Positions 1 to 6,319 of a stretch of 12,305 nucleotides of DNA are shown here, in pieces; the stretch's first letter is position 1, and each line of letters begins with the position of its first letter. The notes beneath the pieces were generated by a model. That model saw only the letters and a program-made list of their open reading frames with translations, was not told the origin of the DNA and searched no databases. The position numbers and the translations under genes are program-made. This DNA is from an uncultured Clostridia bacterium (GTDB lineage Bacteria > Bacillota > Clostridia > Acetivibrionales > CALMWN01), in NCBI GenBank assembly GCA_937873555.1, contig CALMWN010000157.1, forward strand, positions 1-12,305, given 5' to 3'.

Positions 1-330
1 GCCCTGGGAAAGCCAATGTTTGTAGTGGAAATAGACGTTTTGCGAAACAGGGTTGTGCTCGGCGATGAAAACGAAGTATTTTCGAAAAGCCTTATCGCAG
101 AAGATCTGAACTTCATCTCTATCGACAATCTTAAAGGCGAACTTCCTGTAAAGGCAAAAATCAGGTATTCCGCAAAGGAAGCTCCTGCAATAATATACCC
201 GTATGAAAACGGGAAGGTAAAGGTTGATTTCGAATCAGCACAAAGGGCAATAACTCCCGGACAATCGGTTGTTTTTTATCAAAACGATATAGTTGTCGGC
301 GGGGGAGTAATAGAAAGAGCTGCAGATTAG
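1..330 (+). CDS. mnmA: tRNA-specific 2-thiouridylase MnmA, C-terminal part (5' end outside window)
   Basis: This is the last 109 codons of MnmA, which uses ATP and sulfur relayed from a cysteine desulfurase to thiolate U34 of Lys, Glu and Gln tRNAs in the cytoplasm. The frame is open from the first base, reading ALGKPMFVVEID, so the ATG at 16 is an internal methionine and not the start. What is visible is the C-terminal beta-barrel region of the family: a KIRYSAKEAPA segment, then RAITPGQSVVFY and a closing GGGVIE, all typical of MnmA ends. The catalytic cysteines and the PP-loop lie upstream and cannot be judged. The gene converges on the PHP gene, with only 25 bp between the two stop codons. 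The family call is firm; completeness of the gene is unknown. Confidence 0.93.
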   Translation, partial: ALGKPMFVVEIDVLRNRVVLGDENEVFSKSLIAEDLNFISIDNLKGELPVKAKIRYSAKEAPAIIYPYENGKVKVDFESAQRAITPGQSVVFYQNDIVVGGGVIERAAD

Positions 331-337
331 ATATACA

Positions 338-354
338 GGCGGCCAATGGCCGCC
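338..354. repeat. GC-rich perfect palindrome between convergent genes
   Basis: Two 7-base arms, GGCGGCC and GGCCGCC, surround AAT. The palindrome lies 8 bp after the mnmA stop and 1 bp from the stop of the convergent PHP gene. It could act as a transcription end point for both genes, but there is no T-run on either side, so it is not a classic intrinsic terminator. On the minus strand it is preceded by TGTAGGG, which makes it look like a dispersed palindromic repeat unit. It is much more GC-rich than its surroundings. Confidence 0.6.
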
Positions 355-355
355 C

Positions 356-1156
356 CTACAGTAATGCGGTGAAAACCGGCTTTCTTTGTTCAAAATGCGC
401 AGTATAACTGATCCCCATGTTCAATAATTCATTCCTGACCACATCAAAGCTGTGTCCTATATGCTGCTGGTAATGCGCATCCGATCCGATTGAGATGATT
501 TCTCCTCCCAATTGGCGGAAGCGTTTTACTATGTCATAATCCGGCATTGGTGAGCCAAGGCCGTTTCTATAGCCAGAGGAATTGATTTCTATTCCTTTTC
601 CGTCAGATATGACGGTCTTTAATATCTCATCGAGTATTTCACTATTGTCACTATAACGCAATGTCCTGTCGTCATAATCACCATATCTCCGGATATACCC
701 GATGTGGCCGACTACATCATAGTCCTTATAATTTCTTACAGCAAACAGTATTTCTTCCAGATATCTGAAATAGGCCTGCTGTTTGGTTTTTCCGGTATAA
801 TACCTTCCAACGTAAGGGTCTGTGCCATCTATTATATGTACTGATCCGATCACCATATCAAAATCATAGGCTGTGACAACCTTCAGGGTTTCATCCAGGA
901 CGTGTGGCTGTATTCCGACCTCGATCCCTTTTAATACCTTCAAACGGCCCATGTACTGAAGTTTAAGATTGTCCATGTAATCAGAATACCTGTTGAAATC
1001 TATGTTGAAGCCTTCATCGAAGTCAGGGAAATCAACATCCAGATGGTCGGTAAAGGCTATGCCGTCCAAGCCGTTATCAATTGCAGTATCGCAGGCTGTG
1101 ACGGCAGGCATCCTGCTATCCCCTGAAAATTCACTATGTATATGACAGTCAAACAT
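356..1156 (-). CDS. PHP-domain phosphatase, histidinol-phosphatase (HisJ/HisK) family
   Basis: A 266-residue PHP-domain metal-dependent phosphoesterase of the type annotated as histidinol-phosphatase (histidinol phosphate to histidinol, histidine synthesis). The metal ligands expected of the family are visible: H5 and H7 in CHIH, H38 in TDH, E79 in GIEVG, H107 in SVH, H151 in GHI, and D226/H228 in GSDAH. Length matches the family (about 260-270). I start at the ATG at 1156 because GAGAGGT sits 6 bases upstream and the protein then opens directly with the MFDCHIH metal motif. An in-frame TTG at 1180 would add eight residues without a better ribosome site. No his genes are nearby, so it may be an isolated histidine gene or a general phosphoesterase. 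A promoter candidate lies upstream at 1204-1232. Family is sure; the substrate is inferred. Confidence 0.88.
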   Translation of the reverse strand: MFDCHIHSEFSGDSRMPAVTACDTAIDNGLDGIAFTDHLDVDFPDFDEGFNIDFNRYSDYMDNLKLQYMGRLKVLKGIEVGIQPHVLDETLKVVTAYDFDMVIGSVHIIDGTDPYVGRYYTGKTKQQAYFRYLEEILFAVRNYKDYDVVGHIGYIRRYGDYDDRTLRYSDNSEILDEILKTVISDGKGIEINSSGYRNGLGSPMPDYDIVKRFRQLGGEIISIGSDAHYQQHIGHSFDVVRNELLNMGISYTAHFEQRKPVFTALL

Positions 1157-1162
1157 TCGTTT

Positions 1163-1169
1163 ACCTCTC
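1163..1169 (-). promoter_or_regulatory. Ribosome binding site deciding the PHP gene start
   Basis: GAGAGGT on the minus strand, 6 bases before the ATG at 1156. It supports that start over the in-frame TTG at 1180. Confidence 0.75.
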
Positions 1170-1203
1170 TTTCCAGTCAAACAAAGCAGTTATTTTTGAA
1201 ACA

Positions 1204-1232
1204 ATTATACATCAATTGAGTATTGCAGACAA
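1204..1232 (-). promoter_or_regulatory. Probable sigma-A promoter of the PHP gene
   Basis: On the minus strand, TTGTCT (1227-1232; four of six consensus bases) is followed after 17 bases by a perfect TATAAT (1204-1209). It lies about 48 bases before the start codon. No experimental start site is known. Confidence 0.6.
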
Positions 1233-1333
1233 CACCGGTGAAATTCTAATTTTTTTCAAAACGAAACAATATTATTCTTGAGTAATATGAACGGATAATA
1301 TGTAAAATAAGTTGAAAAAATAAAGTATCCGTA

Positions 1334-1362
1334 TTTATTTACAAGCCATATTTGTATATAAT
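1334..1362 (+). promoter_or_regulatory. Possible promoter of the aminopeptidase-HAD pair
   Basis: A perfect TATAAT (1357-1362) lies 31 bases before the ATG at 1394. The hexamer 17 bases upstream, TTTATT (1334-1339), matches only three of six -35 positions. A better-looking TTTACA (1338-1343) is only 13 bases from the -10 and so badly spaced. The -10 is convincing; the -35 is weak. Confidence 0.45.
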
Positions 1363-1393
1363 ATTCGATAGACATAGCGGGAGGTAATACATA

Positions 1394-2830
1394 ATGAATG
1401 AGAATAAGACCCAGGGCCAGCAGCTGCTGGATAAATTAAATTTCAAGCTTAAAAATGCATGGGAAAAAACAGAGGAAGTTGAGAAAGCAAAAGCTTTTGA
1501 ATTCTGTCAGGAGTATAAGACCTTTCTTCATAAAGCCAAAACAGACAGGGAATTTGAAGCTGAGGTTGAGAAACTTGCAAAGCAAAATGGCTTTATAAGT
1601 ATGGAACAAATAAGAAAATCCAACAAAAAACTTGTGCCCGGGATGAAGGTTTATCATATCAACAGAAAAAAGTCTGCGGTTTTAGGTGTAATCGGTAAAG
1701 CTCCAATCAGGGAGGGAGTCAACATAATCGGTGCACATATAGACTCACCCAGGATAGATATGAAGCAGAACCCCATATATGAGGACACAGGAATGGTTCT
1801 TCTGAAAACTCATTATTATGGTGGAATCAAAAAATACCAATGGGTGACAATACCACTTTCCATACACGGTGTTATTGTAAAGGCTGACGGCAGCTCCATA
1901 AATGTAGTTATCGGTGAGGATGAAACTGATCCTGTATTCACAATAACCGACCTTTTGCCGCACCTCGCGGCAGACCAGATGCAGAAGAAAATGAGCGAAG
2001 GGATTACAGGCGAAGGGCTTAATCTTCTCTTCGGGTCCATTCCGTATAATGATGAAAAGATTAAGGATAAGGTGAAGCTCAATATTCTGAATCTTCTTCA
2101 TGAAAAATACGGGGTTCTGGAAGAGGATTTTATCTCTGCGGAACTGGAAATAGTCCCTTCATTTAAGGCAAAGGATGTGGGATTTGACAAAAGCCTTGTA
2201 GGAGCTTACGGACAGGACGACAGGGTATGTTCGTACACAGCTCTCAAGGCTCTGCTTGATATGGACAATATCAGCAAAACGGCAGTCTGTATCCTGACAG
2301 ACAAGGAGGAGATAGGCAGTGTTGGAAATACCGGGGCAGAGTCAACCCTGCTTGAGAACTTCATTGCGTCATTATGTTATCTTGGAAATGAGACTTATAA
2401 TGAAATGATGACAAGGGAATGCCTGGCAAATTCTAAAATGCTGTCTGCGGACGTAAATCCTGGTGTAGATCCCAATTACGAAGGAGTTCAGGATAAAAGA
2501 AACGCATCCTATCTTGGTAAGGGTCTTGTGATTCAAAAATATACAGGTGTCCGGGGCAAGGTAGGAGGCAGTGATGCAAACGCAGAATTCATAGGAGAGC
2601 TCCGGAAGATCCTGAATGATAACGGAATAATATGGCAGCCTGCAGAGCTTGGTAAGGTTGACCAGGGTGGAGGAGGAACAATTGCCCAGTATGTCGCCAA
2701 TCTCGGGGTTGATGTGATAGACTGCGGTGTTGCAATACTTTCAATGCATTCTCCTTTTGAAATAACAAGCAAAATAGATATATACATTTGCTACAAGGCA
2801 TACAAGGCATTTTGGGAAAATCAACAATGA
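1394..2830 (+). CDS. M18 family zinc aminopeptidase
   Basis: A 478-residue cytoplasmic metallo-aminopeptidase of family M18 (aspartyl aminopeptidase / ApeA-like), which removes N-terminal, often acidic, residues from peptides. The co-catalytic zinc-site motifs are present in order: H115 and D117 in GAHIDSPR, acidic D275/D276 in GQDDR, E305/E306 in DKEEIGSVG, and H452 in MHSPFE. The substrate-binding glycine-rich stretch KVDQGGGGT precedes the last histidine. Length agrees with the longer clostridial M18 group. The ATG at 1394 has CGGGAGGT nine bases upstream. The HAD gene follows after 19 bp with its own ribosome site, so the two are probably co-transcribed. Which residue it prefers cannot be told from sequence alone. 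Confidence 0.92.
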   Translation: MNENKTQGQQLLDKLNFKLKNAWEKTEEVEKAKAFEFCQEYKTFLHKAKTDREFEAEVEKLAKQNGFISMEQIRKSNKKLVPGMKVYHINRKKSAVLGVIGKAPIREGVNIIGAHIDSPRIDMKQNPIYEDTGMVLLKTHYYGGIKKYQWVTIPLSIHGVIVKADGSSINVVIGEDETDPVFTITDLLPHLAADQMQKKMSEGITGEGLNLLFGSIPYNDEKIKDKVKLNILNLLHEKYGVLEEDFISAELEIVPSFKAKDVGFDKSLVGAYGQDDRVCSYTALKALLDMDNISKTAVCILTDKEEIGSVGNTGAESTLLENFIASLCYLGNETYNEMMTRECLANSKMLSADVNPGVDPNYEGVQDKRNASYLGKGLVIQKYTGVRGKVGGSDANAEFIGELRKILNDNGIIWQPAELGKVDQGGGGTIAQYVANLGVDVIDCGVAILSMHSPFEITSKIDIYICYKAYKAFWENQQ

Positions 2831-2849
2831 TTATGAAGGGGTATTCAAA

Positions 2850-3461
2850 ATGACATTAAAGGCAGTAATTTTTGATCTTGACGGCACAATAACAGATACT
2901 ATACCGCTTACGGTGCATTCTTTGAAGGAAGTCACAAAACAGCTTACAGGCAAGACTTTGACAGACAGGTATATACTTGATAATTTCGGTCCGATGGATA
3001 CTGAAATTATCAAGACCTTTGTAGATAACGATAAAAGTGAAATCAGTCCTGATATGTATTTAAATCACTTTTCAGACAATTTCGACAGCTTCGTGAAACC
3101 AATGGACGGCATAACTGAATTGCTGTGTTTTATCAAAGCAAAAGGACTGAAAGTGGCACTGTTCACAGGAAGGAGTACGAGAGGAGCCGACATCATACTT
3201 GAAAAGCTTAATATCAGACAGTACTTCGATGAAATTCTCGCCGGTGATTCTACAACTAATCCGAAGCCTGACCCCGAAGGTATTCTTTTATCGCTGAAAA
3301 AACTGGGAATAAAGCCATCCGAGGGTATGTACGTGGGAGATTTTGCTGCCGACATAAAGGCAAGCAAGGCTGCCGGGACAATGTCCGTGCTGGCTCTCTG
3401 GTCTTCAACCGGCAGTGAGGAGCTTATGGTTGAGAATGTTTTGTTCCCGGATCAGTTTTAA
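2850..3461 (+). CDS. HAD-family phosphatase (phosphoglycolate phosphatase / PpaX-like) with altered C-terminus
   Basis: A 203-residue HAD-superfamily hydrolase. Motif I is FDLDGT with D9 (nucleophile) and D11; motif II is T106 in FTGR; motif III is K139 in NPKPDP; motif IV is D164 and D168 in GDFAAD. The helical cap lies between residues about 15 and 85. All catalytic residues are present, so it may still be active on a small phosphate ester; the substrate is not predictable. AAGGGG sits eight bases before the ATG. The odd part is the end. After VEN (residue 196) it reads VLFPDQF and stops. A 35-bp direct repeat follows, and after the second copy the probable original ending (PDKAF... to WLKEIL) continues in a different frame. 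Without the 70-bp insertion the protein would be 215 residues, a normal length for the family. Confidence 0.87.
   Translation: MTLKAVIFDLDGTITDTIPLTVHSLKEVTKQLTGKTLTDRYILDNFGPMDTEIIKTFVDNDKSEISPDMYLNHFSDNFDSFVKPMDGITELLCFIKAKGLKVALFTGRSTRGADIILEKLNIRQYFDEILAGDSTTNPKPDPEGILLSLKKLGIKPSEGMYVGDFAADIKASKAAGTMSVLALWSSTGSEELMVENVLFPDQF
3403..3437 (+). repeat. 35-bp direct repeat, copy 1 (inside HAD gene)
   Basis: Identical over 35 bases to 3473-3507, offset by 70 bp. It encodes STGSEELMVEN at the end of the HAD protein. Because 70 is not a multiple of three, the event that made it shifted the frame. Confidence 0.95.
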
Positions 3462-3472
3462 TAGCATCAATC

Positions 3473-3507
3473 CTTCAACCGGCAGTGAGGAGCTTATGGT
3501 TGAGAAT
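3473..3507 (+). repeat. 35-bp direct repeat, copy 2 (after HAD stop)
   Basis: Exact copy of 3403-3437. The two copies are separated by 35 bp (3438-3472) that are not an evident copy of anything else in the window. The second copy joins directly to coding-like sequence that completes a HAD C-terminus. Confidence 0.95.
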
Positions 3508-3567
3508 CCCGACAAGGCGTTTAAAACACCATATGAGTTCGTGGAATGGTTGAAGGAAATTCTTTGA
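3473..3567 (+). pseudogene. Displaced original C-terminal coding end of the HAD gene
   Basis: In the frame that matches the first repeat copy, this reads STGSEELMVEN, then PDKAFKTPYEFVEWLKEIL and TGA at 3565-3567. It looks like the natural last helix of a phosphoglycolate-phosphatase-type HAD protein. There is no start codon with a ribosome site, and it is out of frame with the intact upstream ORF, so it is presumably not translated. It is the strongest evidence that the HAD gene was once about 12 codons longer. Confidence 0.8.
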
Positions 3568-3575
3568 AAATCAAT

Positions 3576-3609
3576 AAAATTTGCTCGACATCGAGTCTCG
3601 CAAAATTTT
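3576..3609. repeat. Imperfect inverted repeat with inner palindrome
   Basis: Arms AAAATTTGC and GCAAAATTTT (one extra A) enclose the small palindrome CTCG-ACAT-CGAG. It lies just after the displaced HAD end and before the strong bidirectional terminator. It may form a cruciform or RNA hairpin, or be a member of a dispersed repeat family. The arms are AT-rich and no clean T-run follows, so a terminator role is doubtful. Confidence 0.5.
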
Positions 3610-3633
3610 GTCTTCACATGTTGCAGACCTAAT

Positions 3634-3682
3634 AATAATCAAAAAGGCAGGAAAATTAATTTTTCCCGCCTTTTTGATTATT
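3634..3682. terminator. Strong bidirectional intrinsic terminator
   Basis: A long inverted repeat with 15-bp outer arms (AATAATCAAAAAGGC and its complement) continues inward with one mismatch to a GGAAAA/TTTTCC inner stem. On both strands the GC-rich core is followed by five Ts. It ends the rightward aminopeptidase-HAD unit and the leftward lcp-dedA unit. The dedA stop codon (3681-3683) lies within its right arm. Confidence 0.92.
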
Positions 3683-4307
3683 ACGCCGTTTTTCTCTTCT
3701 TGCCTGAAAAATGCTTCACTATAAAGAAAGCTATTATCAGAACGAATACTCCTATAACTGCATACTCAAACCTGTGAAAAATCGGCCGTATGACTTTTTC
3801 ATACTGCTGTCCGAATTTATACCCGAGAAAAATCAGTATGAAGTTCCACGGAAGCATTCCGACAAGTGAAAAAACCAGGAACTTTTTAATGTCCATGCGT
3901 GCAATTCCGGCAGGTAATGATATGAAGGTCCTAATAACAGGCAGCAGTCTTCCGAAAAATACCGCTGCAGAGCCATATTTCCTGAAAGTCTTTTCAGATT
4001 CGTAAAAATGCTTTTCAGATACGAAAAAGTACTTGCCGTATTTCAAAATGAAAGGCCTTCCTCCGTAATATCCGACCAGGTAAGCGAGCAGGGAGCCTGC
4101 CATGCTTCCGACTGCGACAGCTATGTTTGCTCCAAGCATGGAAATTGTTCCTCCTGCTACCATGAAGCCTCCTAACGGTAGTACAACCTCGCTGGGAAGG
4201 GGAATGCAGGCGCTTTCCAAAAACATGCCTCCTGCTATGCCAAGGTACCCGAGCTCATTAATTATTTTTACTACATAACCCATAATGTGTTCTATAAATG
4301 TAAGCAT
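3681..4307 (-). CDS. DedA-family membrane protein (VTT domain)
   Basis: A 208-residue polytopic inner-membrane protein of the DedA/VTT family. Some members are undecaprenyl-phosphate translocases; others affect membrane potential and drug tolerance. The family motifs are present: FLES at residues 29-32 (E31), IPLPSE (35-40) in the first re-entrant loop, GYYGGR ending at R84, and GRLLPVIRTF with R120 and R126, followed by LPAG (131-134). Hydrophobic segments lie near residues 20-55, 58-82, 144-165 and 183-200, with a basic C-terminus KKRK. The ATG at 4307 has AAGGAGA six bases upstream. The lcp stop is 27 bp upstream on the same strand, so both are likely one transcript ending at the terminator at 3634-3682. 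The specific substrate is inferred only. Confidence 0.92.
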   Translation of the reverse strand: MLTFIEHIMGYVVKIINELGYLGIAGGMFLESACIPLPSEVVLPLGGFMVAGGTISMLGANIAVAVGSMAGSLLAYLVGYYGGRPFILKYGKYFFVSEKHFYESEKTFRKYGSAAVFFGRLLPVIRTFISLPAGIARMDIKKFLVFSLVGMLPWNFILIFLGYKFGQQYEKVIRPIFHRFEYAVIGVFVLIIAFFIVKHFSGKKRKTA

Positions 4308-4334
4308 GCTGTTTCTCCTTTACAAGTATTTTTC

Positions 4335-5513
4335 TCATGGCACTGAATCTGATGCAGTACGCATTGATGTATCACTGTTTGACGGATTATCCCTGGAAAA
4401 GCTTTCAGGTGTACCTGCGGGTCGTGCCATGGTTTCTGCAGGGTTTGCACCTTCGTTAACATTACCGTTTTCCGGGACGTTACTGACAGGCTTGCTGCTC
4501 TCACCATCCCTGTTTCCCGGAGCGGGGGTAGCGGTCGGCTTTTGCTGCGTATTTGAGGAAGGCTTCGAATCCTCTTTTTTATTCCTGCCCGAGGCTGAAA
4601 CGAAATAACGGCTGATGATGCTGTCGGCTTCTGACCTGTTCATTATAAAATACCAGCCGGATTCTTCATTGCTGTCTGTGCCGGGCAGTTTCATCATGTT
4701 GATTTCGGCCGCATTCAGCTTGTTTATATTGGCCAGAAGCTTTAAGGCCTGGTCTGACGATATATCGGTCTTTATACTTTTAAACACAATATTTATTATG
4801 GTGTTCGCCCTGCTTATGTATTTGATATTGGATTTCTGCCTTATCAGCTCACGTATGAAGTTCTGCTGTGCGTCGATCCTTTTCAAGTCACTGCCGTCGT
4901 AAAACTGCATTATTTCATTGTTATAGCTGCTTGGCTGCCTGAAGCGCATAAAACGCTCGGCCTGTTCTCCGTTCATGTGCTGCGGTCCCTTTTTCAAATG
5001 TATATGAAGGTTTTGCAGAGGATCATCATAGTTCATATCCACAGGTACGTCATAATCCATACCGTCGAGAACGTCAATGATTTTTCTGAAAGCTGTAGTA
5101 TCAAGATAGACATAATAGTTTATCCTGACCTTTAATAATTGGCTTACAATGTCCAAAGCCTCTTTTTCACCGCCTGCAGAATAAGCTGAATTGACTTTGG
5201 GCACAGAGGAGCCCTTGATGGAAACCTTTGTATCTCTGGGTATAGACAAAATATTCATCCCGGCGGTTGAGGGATTGAAGTTTACAAGCATCATGGTATC
5301 GGTATTTGCGCCGACATTGTCTCCTCCAAGCACCAGTATGTTTACAGAATCAGCTGCCGGTTTTATCGGATCGAGCAGTCTGCTGATGGTACTTTGCGAG
5401 TCCGTCCCATTATTTACCGAATGCCTTGAGTATACAAGCAGAAAAGAACCTGCAAAAAAAAGGAATACTGAAAGTGCAACTGTTATAATCAAAGAAAATT
5501 TTCTAAAATCCAT
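4335..5513 (-). CDS. LytR-CpsA-Psr (LCP) family cell-wall glycopolymer ligase
   Basis: A 392-residue membrane-anchored extracytoplasmic protein. LCP enzymes move teichoic acids, capsules or other polymers from undecaprenyl pyrophosphate to peptidoglycan. A short basic N-terminus precedes one membrane segment (about 8-28). The LCP domain covers roughly 54-250 and has the expected residues: D72 in NTDT, R93 in IPRDT, R190 and R192 in RFMRFRQ, and R212/Q216 in LKRIDAQQ. From about residue 306 to the end there is a tail rich in Pro, Ser, Thr, Asn and Gly, probably unstructured and lying in the wall. The ATG at 5513 has GAGGT seven bases upstream, and a good promoter lies at 5569-5598. dedA follows 27 bp downstream. 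The family is firm; which polymer it attaches is unknown. Confidence 0.93.
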   Translation of the reverse strand: MDFRKFSLIITVALSVFLFFAGSFLLVYSRHSVNNGTDSQSTISRLLDPIKPAADSVNILVLGGDNVGANTDTMMLVNFNPSTAGMNILSIPRDTKVSIKGSSVPKVNSAYSAGGEKEALDIVSQLLKVRINYYVYLDTTAFRKIIDVLDGMDYDVPVDMNYDDPLQNLHIHLKKGPQHMNGEQAERFMRFRQPSSYNNEIMQFYDGSDLKRIDAQQNFIRELIRQKSNIKYISRANTIINIVFKSIKTDISSDQALKLLANINKLNAAEINMMKLPGTDSNEESGWYFIMNRSEADSIISRYFVSASGRNKKEDSKPSSNTQQKPTATPAPGNRDGESSKPVSNVPENGNVNEGANPAETMARPAGTPESFSRDNPSNSDTSMRTASDSVP

Positions 5514-5568
5514 ACATAAAACCTCAATAACATGTACATTTAATGAATAATCTCAGGTCCACCAGCCT

Positions 5569-5598
5569 AGTATATAATAACCTGTTTTAAGTTGTCAA
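5569..5598 (-). promoter_or_regulatory. Sigma-A promoter of the lcp-dedA operon
   Basis: On the minus strand, a perfect TTGACA (5593-5598) is followed after 18 bases by TATACT (5569-5574; five of six). It lies about 55 bases before the lcp start codon. Confidence 0.78.
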
Positions 5599-5681
5599 AC
5601 GGGATGAAACTATTGTTATACTTCAATATATAATTTTGTATGTTTACACAAATTTTACTTTAGTTTTTTGCTCTTCACCTG

Positions 5682-5687
5682 TATAAT
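5682..5687 (+). promoter_or_regulatory. Possible -10 element for the c-di-AMP receptor gene
   Basis: Perfect TATAAT, but the expected -35 position holds only TTTAGT-like sequence (three of six). If used, the transcript would carry a leader of about 120 bases. Confidence 0.35.
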
Positions 5688-5812
5688 ATTTATATAGATC
5701 ATCGAGATTGCAAAAATTCGGATTGGGACAAGCCCGTTCGTGGTATATAAAAGCTAATAGAGAATAAAGATATATAATGAATCCTGTGTAACAAATAAAA
5801 GGGGGAATAATA

Positions 5813-6130
5813 ATGAAACTGATTATGGCTATTGTGCATAAAGAAGATGAACATAAGGTGGTTAGCGAATTGGGGAAAAACGGTTTCAGTACTACAAAAC
5901 TCTGTTCTTCCGGTGGCTTCCTAAGATCAGGCAATGTAACCCTTTTAGTTGGCGTGGATGATGACAAGGTAGACAGTGTAATACAGGTGATTGAGAAGAA
6001 ATCCAAAAGCAGAAAAATAATTACCGATCCATCTATTGCATTTGAAGCTTATACCAATTACCCGATTGAAATAGAAGTTGGAGGAGCCACAATCTTCGTT
6101 CTGAATGTTGAAAGGTTTGAAAAGGTATAA
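5813..6130 (+). CDS. darA: Cyclic-di-AMP receptor, DarA/PstA (PII-like)
   Basis: A 105-residue PII-like signal protein that binds the second messenger c-di-AMP as a trimer in the cytoplasm. It has the family opening MKLIMAIVHKED and the signature TTKLCSSGGFLRSGNVTLLVG (residues 27-47, with T28, G35, F36, R38 and N41), which forms much of the ligand pocket. Length is close to the family norm of about 109. AGGGGGAA lies seven bases before the ATG. In many Firmicutes this gene sits between tmk and holB; here it stands alone, divergent from the lcp-dedA operon, with a terminator after it. The stop codon is inside the first unit of a 10-bp tandem repeat. What it signals to is not known from sequence; a link to cell-wall or osmotic control would be inference. 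Confidence 0.93.
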   Translation: MKLIMAIVHKEDEHKVVSELGKNGFSTTKLCSSGGFLRSGNVTLLVGVDDDKVDSVIQVIEKKSKSRKIITDPSIAFEAYTNYPIEIEVGGATIFVLNVERFEKV

Positions 6131-6163
6131 AAACGTATAAAAACGTATAAAAAGGTATAAAAA
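6121..6163 (+). repeat. 10-bp tandem repeat, four copies
   Basis: Four consecutive units of AAARGTATAA-type sequence (AAAGGTATAA, AAACGTATAA twice, AAAGGTATAA), then a partial fifth. The first unit contains the last codons and stop of the c-di-AMP receptor gene. Units differ only at one position (G or C). Confidence 0.93.
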
Positions 6164-6164
6164 G

Positions 6165-6206
6165 CAGGTGTGTCGGCAGATAAATTCTCTGACACACCTG
6201 TTCTTT
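6165..6206 (+). terminator. Hairpin terminator after the c-di-AMP receptor gene
   Basis: Perfect 10-bp arms CAGGTGTGTC (6165-6174) and GACACACCTG (6191-6200) with a 16-base loop, in which CAGA and TCTG may pair as an alternative extension. It is followed by TTCTTT, a weak T-run, so the stem is strong but the tail is not ideal. Confidence 0.75.
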
Positions 6207-6292
6207 GGAAGCCTATAAAAAATCAAAGAGGTAGAAAAATAGAAAAATGAGCTCAAATTTCATCAAATATATAGATAAATTTTACAATTTCA

Positions 6293-6301
6293 TGATATAA
6301 T
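6293..6301 (+). promoter_or_regulatory. Extended -10 promoter for the coiled-coil gene
   Basis: TGATATAAT: the TGn extension and a perfect TATAAT, 18 bases before the ATG at 6320. The -35 region is poor, which fits an extended -10 promoter. The leader would be only about a dozen bases, carrying the CGGAGGG ribosome site. Confidence 0.6.
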
Positions 6302-6319
6302 ACTTCCGGAGGGATAATC

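Larger units (their letters stand above)
1181..1393. other. Divergent intergenic region
   Basis: 213 bp of AT-rich DNA between the leftward PHP gene and the rightward aminopeptidase gene. It holds one promoter candidate for each gene and no ORF, RNA gene or clear hairpin that I could find. Confidence 0.7.
5514..5812. other. Divergent intergenic region between lcp and the c-di-AMP receptor gene
   Basis: 299 bp with no credible gene. It holds the lcp promoter on the minus strand and a weaker promoter candidate for the rightward gene. The stretch from about 5690 to 5800 would be a leader of some 120 bases for the rightward gene. I see a short GGG/CCC dyad near 5725-5740 in it but no recognisable riboswitch. 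Confidence 0.6.

Noticed and set aside
1338..1362. TTTACA as the -35 for the aminopeptidase promoter
   Set aside because: Only 13 bases separate it from the TATAAT, too short for sigma-A.
1745..2101. Minus-strand open frames inside the aminopeptidase gene
   Set aside because: Antisense shadows of a clear M18 coding sequence.
5690..5812. Riboswitch in the leader of the c-di-AMP receptor gene
   Set aside because: I looked for a c-di-AMP (ydaO-type) or other known aptamer pattern and saw only a short GGG/CCC dyad.
5644..6006. Minus-strand open frame of 120 codons
   Set aside because: It overlaps the well-supported c-di-AMP receptor gene in antisense, resembles no family, and has no convincing ribosome site.
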